From NCBI GenBank assembly GCA_030065205.1, contig JASJDN010000006.1, positions 1 to 64,000 on the forward strand: a DNA stretch of 64,000 nt, read 5' to 3'. This DNA comes from Crocosphaera sp. (GTDB lineage: Bacteria; Cyanobacteriota; Cyanobacteriia; Cyanobacteriales; Microcystaceae). Below the pieces are notes generated by a model. It was given only the letters and a program-made list of their open reading frames with translations. It searched no databases and was not told where the DNA came from. Made by a program: the position numbers and the translations under genes. This document shows positions 47,961-56,065 of this stretch, in pieces. The stretch's first letter is position 1. Every line of letters begins with the position of its first letter.

Positions 47961-48212
47961 TTAAATCAATTCACATCCAGTTGATTCACTTTCTACAAAA
48001 TCAATAATGTCATCAGGATATGTAAAACCTTGGGGAATACTGTCCAATAATTCATCAAGATTATAAATTTTTCTTTTTTTAGTAATTATGAGTGCATTTT
48101 CTGATTCGGTTAACTCAATGATTGAGTTTTCTTCAATACCAAAACTTTCAGCTACTTTATGGGGAATTCGTAAACCTAGACTATTTCCCCATTTTTTTAG
48201 TTCTATTTCCAT
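47961..48212 (-). CDS. mazE: MazE-family antitoxin (AbrB fold)
   Basis: 83 residues: MEIELKKWGNSLGLRIPHKV is the AbrB-type DNA-binding start; the acidic C-terminus (YPDDIIDFVESES) would bind the toxin. The stop lies 10 bases before the conserved toxin frame. The pair is inserted between dndC and dndD. Confidence 0.85.
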   Translation of the reverse strand: MEIELKKWGNSLGLRIPHKVAESFGIEENSIIELTESENALIITKKRKIYNLDELLDSIPQGFTYPDDIIDFVESESTGCELI

Positions 48213-48253
48213 TTTTTAACTCCTTTTATTTTTTAGTATTATGACATGATTAA

Positions 48254-49870
48254 TCATAGATTTTCCTCATTTTCTGGGTTATCAATAGGCTGACCAAATT
48301 TAATTTTTCCCCAAGACAGTTGTTTTTGAGTTTGTTTTTCTTCGGGGTTTAAACTCTTTTTAAGTTCTTCTTTCACTTTGTCAACATCTTCGTTAGCAAT
48401 AGCATTTTTGAGGTTACGTTTTTGATGTGCATTATCAATGGCATCATTTTGGGAACGAGAACTGGTTTCAAAGCATTTTTCTAAGTCCCCATAGATACCC
48501 ACACGACGAGATTTAGTATAAAATTGTCGTTCTGTATCTAATAGTTTAGCCATCAATTCTAAGTGCATTGCATCCTCCCCACAAATATCCGATAAGATAT
48601 CCCATTCATCGCTACCGAGTAAACTATGACCGACTCCTGGACGACTATCAATAAAGGGTTCCCCTGTCACTTCTTCATAAATGCGGGGTAAACTATCATC
48701 AAATTCGTGACGTTCTTGCATCCAAATACGTCTAATTTCGCTAAGTTCTTCTTGTGTAATTAAAGTAATATCTTTCATGTTTTGAGGTGCATTGTTACGA
48801 ATCTCATTTTGAGCAGTCAATAATTTTCTTAACCAGTCTTCACGAGCTTCTTTAGTAAAAGGTCCAGGAATTGGCTCTATAGATATTTGTTCATCTACAT
48901 GACGTTCGTATAATTGAACTTTTCCGCTTCTTCGCCTAAAATCTCTTCTATTTCGGCTATCTTCTACATCTAGCTCAGCCCGAAGATTAAGTAATGGTTG
49001 TAACCACTCTTTGTCTCTATCGTTTTGAATCATAGCTGTTAAGGATTTATCTTGACTTACTAATGTACAAACCCAGCATCCAAAACGAGAATCTCCACAA
49101 CTAGGAGTAGAGGTATCTATTACTAAGGGACATTCATTATCAGCAGTTGCTCCCTGATACATAGTAAATAATTCTTTATTACTATACTCCCAAGGATTAT
49201 CCCATTGCATAAGATAAAGCCATACTTCATCATTTCGCCAATTTTCAATAGGACTATAGACAAGAGAGTTGGGTAAGTTCATATTAGGACTTAAATGATC
49301 TCTTATTCGTTTTGCTTCAAATTTTTCCATTCTATACGCCCGTTTTTTACTCTCTGCTTTGCGAGTTCCCAAAACCAGAATAGTTTCTCCATGTTGGCGT
49401 ATTAAATTCCGAATAAAGTGATTAGATGGATTGATTTTAAGACGTTCTGTACACCAACGAAATTTTCCTCTTGGTGGTGGATATCCTTTGCCAATAAGTC
49501 CAACCCAAAAAGTTTCAGCCGATTCTGGTTGTAATAAATGTGGTTGAATGGGAATTTCCTGTGCTTTAGCTGCTTTTTGAATATTCTTAAGAGAATTTTT
49601 GACCCATGCTGATACAATAGGATTCTCAACCATCGTATCTGTCGTAATGACATCAATTTTTTTTCTTCGTTTCTCCAATGGTAATGCTGCGATCGCATTC
49701 CAAACTAACTGAAGAACTGCGGTACTATCTTTCCCTCCACTATATCCTAGAACCCAAGGAATATCATCAAGACAATAAAGATCCTGAATTTCGTGAGTTA
49801 GCATTTTAATGTTTTCAACGAACTCAGTGACGGTACGAGATGGAAAAAGCGAGGTTTGGGTTGCTGTCAT
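48254..49870 (-). CDS. dndC: DndC, PAPS-reductase-like sulfurtransferase
   Basis: About 538 residues from MTATQTSLF; an upstream TTG adds 18 residues. The ATP pyrophosphatase loop SGGKDS lies at residues 44-49, and cysteines in RWCTERLK, DNECPL, PSCGDSRFGCWVCTL fit the DndC [4Fe-4S] site. It activates DNA for sulfur insertion. It is divergent from the HNH gene by 122 bp. Confidence 0.93.
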   Translation of the reverse strand: MTATQTSLFPSRTVTEFVENIKMLTHEIQDLYCLDDIPWVLGYSGGKDSTAVLQLVWNAIAALPLEKRRKKIDVITTDTMVENPIVSAWVKNSLKNIQKAAKAQEIPIQPHLLQPESAETFWVGLIGKGYPPPRGKFRWCTERLKINPSNHFIRNLIRQHGETILVLGTRKAESKKRAYRMEKFEAKRIRDHLSPNMNLPNSLVYSPIENWRNDEVWLYLMQWDNPWEYSNKELFTMYQGATADNECPLVIDTSTPSCGDSRFGCWVCTLVSQDKSLTAMIQNDRDKEWLQPLLNLRAELDVEDSRNRRDFRRRSGKVQLYERHVDEQISIEPIPGPFTKEAREDWLRKLLTAQNEIRNNAPQNMKDITLITQEELSEIRRIWMQERHEFDDSLPRIYEEVTGEPFIDSRPGVGHSLLGSDEWDILSDICGEDAMHLELMAKLLDTERQFYTKSRRVGIYGDLEKCFETSSRSQNDAIDNAHQKRNLKNAIANEDVDKVKEELKKSLNPEEKQTQKQLSWGKIKFGQPIDNPENEENL

Positions 49871-49992
49871 TGTTGTAGGGTAATATCCTGCTTGTTTTGT
49901 TGTAAAATGTGGTGCTAGGGACAAACTTACTCAGTTACATCCGTGATCTCCCTCATAAGTATAGTGTCACCATATATTATAGTTAATGGTCA

Positions 49993-50817
49993 ATGAATAA
50001 TTACGAGATTAACCCAGGAGAACAACTCAGAAACTTTATCAAAACTTTATATCCATTAGATTTAGATATAGAGGACAATATACAGGATGAAAACAAATGT
50101 TTTATTGATAGAGTTGATCAGTTTATTATGGCTGAAGGTTCTTTTCGCCAACTTGTTTATGATAGCACTATTAATTATTTAGTTAGAAGATTAATTAAAA
50201 CTGCTGAATATTTGAGAAGAAAATATGAATCCGATAACTTCCCTCCAGAACAATTTATTATTGAGTTGAGAAAATTTCTAAAAAGTAATATCAGACTTGA
50301 TGATAATGATTGTGAAAAATTGTTAGCGATATTACAAATCTGTTTAGAAGTTAAGAGTAAGAGTCTAAAAGCAGCTATGAAAAGACGAGTCCGAAGAAAT
50401 CTTAACGACAATCAAGAATTAAGATGTTACATTTGTGGTCGTGCTTTAAGTTCAGCAAAAAAGGAAGATATTCACACTGATCATATATTTCCTCAAACAA
50501 TGGGAGGTGCAACAGAGGAGTTTAATTTAAAAGTCGCCTGTAAAAAATGTAACGAAAATAAGAGTGAGTATATTGATTCTACGGATTTTCATTATGAGCA
50601 AATGTGTTTTGTTAGTGAAAAGGGGACACAAAGTTTTAACATTGAACTAGAAAGAAAGTATCAAATAGCTGTATGGGCAAAAAGTCAATATTCTTGTAGT
50701 ATATGTGGAAAACCAGCACTAGAAGTAGGAAGACTTGATTTTGGTAGAATTAACCTTAGTGATAGTTGGCATTTTTTAAATATGGAAGCATATTGTAATG
50801 AACACCAACCAGAATAA
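49993..50817 (+). CDS. HNH endonuclease with second zinc-finger-like domain
   Basis: 274 residues. A helical N-terminal half (about 1-140) is followed by an HNH domain: CYICGRALSS, then HTDHIFPQTMGGATEEFNL and CKKCNENKSEY, complete with DH and the N and K positions. A second Cys set, CSICGKPALEVG and EAYCNEH, forms a C-terminal zinc finger. It is encoded opposite to dndC, 26 bp before a DGQHR gene on the same strand. A DNA-cleaving role linked to phosphorothioation is likely from context, not shown. Confidence 0.82.
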   Translation: MNNYEINPGEQLRNFIKTLYPLDLDIEDNIQDENKCFIDRVDQFIMAEGSFRQLVYDSTINYLVRRLIKTAEYLRRKYESDNFPPEQFIIELRKFLKSNIRLDDNDCEKLLAILQICLEVKSKSLKAAMKRRVRRNLNDNQELRCYICGRALSSAKKEDIHTDHIFPQTMGGATEEFNLKVACKKCNENKSEYIDSTDFHYEQMCFVSEKGTQSFNIELERKYQIAVWAKSQYSCSICGKPALEVGRLDFGRINLSDSWHFLNMEAYCNEHQPE

Positions 50818-50843
50818 TTATTGATAGTTTTGAGGATTTTTCT

Positions 50844-52052
50844 ATGGAAGAAAGACGTTATTTTGGATGTTCTGTTAGACAAAGACAAGATAAAGATACT
50901 GTTTCATTTTTTGTATTTTATGCTCGTGCAAAAGATATAAAAGAATGGATTGGAATCAAGCGAGTTCAAGATTCCGTAGAAGGAACACAAAGGATTTTAA
51001 GACAAACTAGAAGAAAAGCAATAACTAGATTTATTAAATCTGATTCTATTAATACTATACCTAACAATATTTTAATTGCATTTGAAGAAAAAAAAGCTAA
51101 ATTTACTCCTTTAAAAGATAGCTTTAAAAATCTATCTTTTGAATCTACAGATTTTAAAAATAATTGTGATGAGCAAATAACCTGGGGTTTTTTAGAGTTT
51201 TCATTTGAACCTAATCAAGATGACCATCTTCGTCCCGCACTGCTTATTGATGGCCAACACCGTTTTTATGGTATTTCAGATTATGAGGATGAAGATTTAC
51301 CACTTCTTATTGTTAGTCTTATTCATTCTACCCCTCAAGAACAAGCTTTTCAGTTTATTGTTATTAATAATAAAGCAGTACGGGTTCCTACAGAAAGTGT
51401 TAAATCAATTATAGCCCATTTAGATGAAAAAAAAGAAGAAGAACTTCGTCATCGTCTTTTAAAAGCTGGTGTTAGTTATGGGAAACAGTCCCCAATACTG
51501 AGGGATATTAATGATTTATCTTCAAGTCCATTTCAAAATCTTTTAAATTGGTCTTACAACAAACAAGGAACTAAATTAGTCTCTCTCACAGCAATAGAAC
51601 AAGGTTTTAGATATTTAAAAGCTCAATTTGATTTTTTAGACAAGGATGATGACGATGATTCTTTGTTAGAAATCTTTTGTGCAATATGGAGAGCAATCAA
51701 AAATAACTATTCTGAACTTTGGGGAGAGGATAATAAATTTATGAAGAAAGTCAATATGGATGCAATGAATGAGTTTATTATAGGAAAATTAAAAGTTATT
51801 TGGGAAATAGGTGTAGTAGATATCTTTGATTCTTCTAGCATTGAAAATCAAGTTTTTAATATTATAAACTCATTATCTCCAAAATTTTGGGAATTAGAAT
51901 GGTCTATCAAAATTCAAGATAATGCTAGTGTGAGAAAAATGATTAAAGAAGATTTACAAACAATGACTAATAATCACAGAATGAGACAATCATGGAATGA
52001 AAGTCTAAAATTACCCATAGTAACGGAAAACATTTTTGAAGACTTTGAATAG
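50844..52052 (+). CDS. DGQHR-domain (DndB-like) protein paired with the HNH nuclease
   Basis: 402 residues with the DGQHR signature in ALLIDGQHRFYGISDY and a following FIVINNKAVRVPTESVKSI block. The N-terminal 130 residues contain a ParB-like alpha/beta start. DGQHR proteins include DndB, the DNA-binding regulator of phosphorothioation. It is very AT-rich compared with nif genes. Convergent with the next DGQHR gene. Confidence 0.85.
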   Translation: MEERRYFGCSVRQRQDKDTVSFFVFYARAKDIKEWIGIKRVQDSVEGTQRILRQTRRKAITRFIKSDSINTIPNNILIAFEEKKAKFTPLKDSFKNLSFESTDFKNNCDEQITWGFLEFSFEPNQDDHLRPALLIDGQHRFYGISDYEDEDLPLLIVSLIHSTPQEQAFQFIVINNKAVRVPTESVKSIIAHLDEKKEEELRHRLLKAGVSYGKQSPILRDINDLSSSPFQNLLNWSYNKQGTKLVSLTAIEQGFRYLKAQFDFLDKDDDDDSLLEIFCAIWRAIKNNYSELWGEDNKFMKKVNMDAMNEFIIGKLKVIWEIGVVDIFDSSSIENQVFNIINSLSPKFWELEWSIKIQDNASVRKMIKEDLQTMTNNHRMRQSWNESLKLPIVTENIFEDFE

Positions 52053-52067
52053 AATACTAATAAAGGA

Positions 52068-52085
52068 GATGTTTCTATTAACATC
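52068..52085. terminator. weak hairpin between convergent DGQHR genes
   Basis: GATGTT-TCTATT-AACATC in the 43-bp gap between two convergent genes. No strong T-run on either side. Possible bidirectional terminator. Confidence 0.35.
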
Positions 52086-52095
52086 CCCGTCAATT

Positions 52096-53364
52096 TTAAA
52101 GTAAAGTAATTCCTGTCCGATTCTCTAATTCTCGAACAGCAATCTTGTAACCTTTATTGACAACCGTTGCTTGATTGACAATCTTTTTCGTAATATTACC
52201 CTGTTTATCCTCATGATCTGTAACAACACTATTTTGCCATAGTTCACATTCTCGACTGTAATCAAGACTAGCAAGTGTTTTCAGTAAAGTATCTTTTTGG
52301 ATGTCACTCAATAATTGATTTTCGGCAAAAATGAGATGTCCCACACGACTAATGATATAAAATCCAACACTGTTGAGATCAATTCGTTTCTGTCTTAGTG
52401 CGTATAAGTCCAAATTTGCAGTTTTTGAAGCAGGTTGAAACAAAATATTCCACACTTCATTATGTTTTGCAAACTCAGTATAGAAATACTTGGTTTGTTC
52501 CAACATCAACTTATACTCATCATCATTGACATTAGAACGAGATTCAATGACTTGTTTACGAGATGATCCAAACAAGAACTCAGCAACTCCCATACGAAGC
52601 TGATTCATTGTAAACATATAATCAGGAGCTTTACCGACATTGTTAGATAGTTTATCGATACGATCATTAAAAATGACCAAATCTCTTGAAATTTGACGAG
52701 CTAATTTAGCTAATGTGTTACTAACATCAAATGCAGCTAAAAGAGCAGGGGGAATCGGTTTATTCTTAGCACAGTCAGCAAAATCCTGATGAATTTGATC
52801 CATATCTTCTTCTTGAACTACCAAAACTGTAACACTATCATTCTTTAGTTCTGGTCGTTCGGGAAGCACTTTTTTAATTGCTTCGAGTCGATGCTGTCCA
52901 TCAGTAACATAAAGCTCAATGTTACTAGAAATGATTGCGTATCCAGATTGAACTGGCCCTGTTCCATAAGAGAACACTTTGAGAGGAGTATTACAGTTAA
53001 AAATGAATGGGGGAAGTATGTAATTGTCCGTGCTTAACAAATATTTTGCAATTTCGTTAACATGAGGTTTAATCAACGGACGATTCATTTTTTCTTCTGC
53101 ATTAGATTTGTTCTTTTTGGTCTCAGCACTCTGTAACTTTGCTAATTCCACTAAAATATTTAAGGGTAAGGAGAAAACTAAATGAGGTCTTCCCCCTTGT
53201 TCGTAAATATGACAAATAAAGACCCTTGCACCTGATGTTGCTGCATCTGCAAACGCTTGAGTTTGTGCTTCTTGTTGTGTTGAAACATTAATAATGTTCG
53301 CACTTGGACGTTTTCGATTGTCAACAGATTGACTGGAGTTGATCGTATCGAATATTTGTTGCAT
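52096..53364 (-). CDS. DGQHR-domain (DndB-like) protein
   Basis: About 422 residues from MQQIFDTINSS; a TTG 21 bases upstream is less likely because its Shine-Dalgarno-like AAGG is too close. Signature: ELYVTDGQHRLEAIKKVL, preceded by IYEQGGRPHLVFSLPLN and followed by VLVVQEEDMDQIHQDFADC. This is a second DndB-type protein on the dnd strand, longer than DndB. Role unknown; it could bind DNA or modify recognition. Confidence 0.82.
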   Translation of the reverse strand: MQQIFDTINSSQSVDNRKRPSANIINVSTQQEAQTQAFADAATSGARVFICHIYEQGGRPHLVFSLPLNILVELAKLQSAETKKNKSNAEEKMNRPLIKPHVNEIAKYLLSTDNYILPPFIFNCNTPLKVFSYGTGPVQSGYAIISSNIELYVTDGQHRLEAIKKVLPERPELKNDSVTVLVVQEEDMDQIHQDFADCAKNKPIPPALLAAFDVSNTLAKLARQISRDLVIFNDRIDKLSNNVGKAPDYMFTMNQLRMGVAEFLFGSSRKQVIESRSNVNDDEYKLMLEQTKYFYTEFAKHNEVWNILFQPASKTANLDLYALRQKRIDLNSVGFYIISRVGHLIFAENQLLSDIQKDTLLKTLASLDYSRECELWQNSVVTDHEDKQGNITKKIVNQATVVNKGYKIAVRELENRTGITLL

Positions 53365-53707
53365 AATTGTTAATTGAATAAACAAACCTTCTGAGTATTG
53401 GCCTACTCAGTTTATAGAACGAAATTCTTGGGAGGTAGCAGGTGAGATAGTTACCTCTCAGAGTTTTTTGCTCTTTCCATAATTTAGAACAGGTTTCAGC
53501 AATCTGTCAAGTCCTATTTCCGCATTGCAAAAATAGACTGCAAAATAACCTAGCAGTGTAAAAGTGAAATGCAGAATCAATAAAGATAACGAATATTACT
53601 TATTTTATAGGTAGATAAGGATTTCTATAAAAAAACCTGATTCAGAACAGGTAAAGCAAGTGTACTAAAAAATAGCATCACCACAATTCCTCTAAACTTT
53701 TCCCACC
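53365..53707. other. 343-bp spacer between dndB and the DGQHR gene
   Basis: AT-rich, no gene seen. It contains the terminator-like hairpin at 53629-53652 near dndB and should hold the promoter of the downstream DGQHR gene. Confidence 0.5.
53629..53652 (-). terminator. terminator after dndB
   Basis: Minus strand ACCTG-TTCTGAAT-CAGGT followed by seven T. It lies 56 bases after the dndB stop, so dndB appears to be transcribed apart from the other dnd genes. Confidence 0.55.
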
Positions 53708-54583
53708 CTACACAATTTCTGAAACATCTAAACTTTGTAACTTCTCTTTCCAAGTTGTCGGAGAATCAACCAATAATAATCTGCCAAACTTCCCGAACCG
53801 TAACAACAACTGATCTAACTTTTGATCATCCTTATTCGCTTCTAAATAATAACTAACTTGTTGCCAATAAGAGAAAACAAACTCAAACTTTTCCTTATCA
53901 TCTCCTAAAGAAACATCCTTTAATAACTCAAGCGTTGCTTGATATAATTGATATAACGTCAATAACTTATCTGATGTTTTCGGTATTCTATCCCCCTCAA
54001 AATAAGTATAATCATTAAAAAAACTGACCTCTTTAACCACCCTTTTAACCATCAAAGCGATCGCATCTCGATTATCATAAAGAATAGCTAAACTAACGGG
54101 TAACTTAACCCCCCAACGGTTAAGATCAATAAACACCTGTTGACACTGTTCTAACCCCGTATCAATATATAAAATAACGGGTATAGTTTCATATTTTAAC
54201 TGTGGTTTAGCTTGTAAGGCCATTTCCAACGCAACCCGACGATGTAACCCGTCATGTATCGTCAAACTCCCCTCCATAGGAATACGCAAACGGCCCAGTT
54301 TCCGCGTTTCGGCCACCTCTCCCACTGCTTCAAACGTCGTATCAGCGTCAATACTGGCAGTAATAGCAGAAAACACATAATCTTGAGGATTTTCTAAAAT
54401 GTATTGACAAATTTTCCGCAATCTGCTTTTATTTAACCGTCGCTGACTCCGTTTAAACGGTGTTATCCCCTCATCCTGTAACGGAAATAACTTGGGAAGG
54501 ATACCCAAGGGACACATAGAGACATAATACTCCCGTTCTGCTTGGATACCCCGAATCACTGGTAAGACATACTCAAACCCCAT
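53708..54583 (-). CDS. dndB: DndB, regulator of DNA phosphorothioation, with DGLHR signature
   Basis: About 291 residues from the ATG preceded by GGAGG at five bases. FEYVLPVIRGIQAEREYY, the CPLGILPKLFP and QRRLNKSRLRKICQYI stretches, and LTASIDAD-like and VFIDLNRWGVKLPVS parts match DndB. The signature reads IHDGLHRRVALEMAL: Leu in place of Gln. It usually binds the dnd promoter as repressor. It stands at the upstream end of the locus, separated by a terminator. Confidence 0.83.
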   Translation of the reverse strand: MGFEYVLPVIRGIQAEREYYVSMCPLGILPKLFPLQDEGITPFKRSQRRLNKSRLRKICQYILENPQDYVFSAITASIDADTTFEAVGEVAETRKLGRLRIPMEGSLTIHDGLHRRVALEMALQAKPQLKYETIPVILYIDTGLEQCQQVFIDLNRWGVKLPVSLAILYDNRDAIALMVKRVVKEVSFFNDYTYFEGDRIPKTSDKLLTLYQLYQATLELLKDVSLGDDKEKFEFVFSYWQQVSYYLEANKDDQKLDQLLLRFGKFGRLLLVDSPTTWKEKLQSLDVSEIV

Positions 54584-54710
54584 CATTGCCTCCAACTCCA
54601 ATTTTAAACAAGGCTATTATAATCTAAAATATAAATAATGTTTTTAAAAACTTTGCTATGGTTTTATTAAATCATGCTAGTATCAGTTATGAAGGTACGT
54701 TATAGCTAGG

Positions 54711-54800
54711 TATAGCAATCTTTAGTGTTGTTTTAGGATTGCTTCGGGAAATTTTCCCTTAAAATCAAAGATTAATACTGATTTTTCCCCTCGCAATGAC
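54711..54800. mobile_element. left-truncated copy of the MITE-like element
   Basis: ATTGCTTCGG, AAAATCAAAG and the right end CTCGCAATGAC match the 116-bp element at 29428-29543; the left inverted end is degenerate. It sits 28 bases before the Rpn-type gene. Confidence 0.6.
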
Positions 54801-54828
54801 AATTTAAGTCCCTAATAACCTATGAAAA

Positions 54829-55683
54829 ATGTATGATAATATTTGTAAATTCCTTGTAGAAAGCTTTCCAGAAGACTTTGCCAGTTGGTTACTAGGTGAG
54901 GCCATTCCTTTGACTACCTTAACTCCCTCAGAGTTATCCCTAGAACCCATTCGGGCCGATGCGTTAATCTTACTATCATCCTCTGAGGTTGTTTTGCATT
55001 TAGAATTCCAGACCAAACCCGATGAAACTATGCCTTTTCGGATGTTAGACTATCGGGTGAGGGTTTACCGGCGTTTTCCTGAGAAACAAATGCGTCAGGT
55101 GGTTATCTACCTAAAACCCAGTACCTCAGAGTTAGTGCAACAAAACGTCTTTGCTATTCCTAACACCCGACATCAATTTGAGGTTATTCGTCTTTGGGAA
55201 ATACCCACCGAACAACTGTTACAGTCATCAGGGTTATGGCCGTTAGCCGTGTTAAGTCAGACCGACAATCCTGTTGATATTCTACAGGATATTGGGCAAA
55301 AAATCGACAGTTTAGACAACCCCAGACAACAGAGTAACATTGCAGCATCCACCGCCATTCTTGCTGGTTTACTATTAGAAGAAGAGGTTATCCAAACCAT
55401 TTTGAGGTCAGAAATCATGAGAGAATCTGTTATCTATCAACGCATTGAATCTGAAGGAATTCGTAAAGGAAAGGCCGAAGGAAAGGCCGAAGGAAAGGCC
55501 GAAGGAAGACAAGAAGAAGGTATTTCTTTAATCCTTCGTCTTCTCAAGCGTCGTTTTGGCACAATTCCTACTGAAATAGAAGCTAAAATTCACAAGTTAT
55601 CCATCGAAAAACTAGAAGAATTAGGAGAAGCTTTACTGGATTTTCAATCGGAACAAGACTTAATTAATTGGTTTGAAAATTGA
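54829..55683 (+). CDS. Rpn/PD-(D/E)XK-type nuclease-like protein with DUF4351 tail
   Basis: 284 residues. IRADALILLSSSEVVLHLEFQTKPDE and FRMLDYRVRVYRR form the D...E-x-Q core of the Rpn (recombination-promoting nuclease, PD-(D/E)XK) family. A charged KAEGKAEGKAEG repeat leads into a DUF4351 end (LILRLLKRRFGTIP ... LLDFQSEQDLINWF). Such genes are mobile-like and abundant in cyanobacteria. The 3' part is duplicated just downstream. Confidence 0.85.
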   Translation: MYDNICKFLVESFPEDFASWLLGEAIPLTTLTPSELSLEPIRADALILLSSSEVVLHLEFQTKPDETMPFRMLDYRVRVYRRFPEKQMRQVVIYLKPSTSELVQQNVFAIPNTRHQFEVIRLWEIPTEQLLQSSGLWPLAVLSQTDNPVDILQDIGQKIDSLDNPRQQSNIAASTAILAGLLLEEEVIQTILRSEIMRESVIYQRIESEGIRKGKAEGKAEGKAEGRQEEGISLILRLLKRRFGTIPTEIEAKIHKLSIEKLEELGEALLDFQSEQDLINWFEN

Positions 55684-55743
55684 TCAAAAAAAATTATCAG
55701 GTGGGGGGGACATCACCCTACCTGAAACAATAAAGGAACAATT

Positions 55744-56001
55744 TTGAGGTCAGAAATCATGAAAGAATCTGTTATCTATCAACGTATTGAATCTGAAGGA
55801 ATTCGTAAAGGAAAGGCCGAAGGAAGACAAGAAGAAGGTATCTCTTTAATCCTTCGCCAACTCAAGCGTCGTTTTGACACAATTCCTGCTGAAATAGAAA
55901 CCAAAATTCACAAGTTACCCATCGAAAAACTAGAAGAGTTAGGAGAAGCTTTACTGGATTTTCAATCGGAACAAGACTTAATTAATTGGTTTGAAAATTA
56001 A
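55744..56001 (+). pseudogene. duplicated 3' fragment of the Rpn/DUF4351 gene
   Basis: 85 codons (71 from the first internal ATG region onward are conserved) repeating the end of the preceding gene with few changes: the same SEIMKESVIYQRIESEGIRKG start and the same QSEQDLINWFEN end, but a shorter KAEG tract. The DNA match begins at ATTTTGAGGTCAGAAATCAT in both copies (55400 and 55741). The nuclease core is absent, so this is a tandem partial duplication. Confidence 0.8.
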
Positions 56002-56065
56002 GGTGAAAACTTGTAAGGCGATGCACTCCCCACCCTACGGAATATAACATAGTAAAATAATTAAT

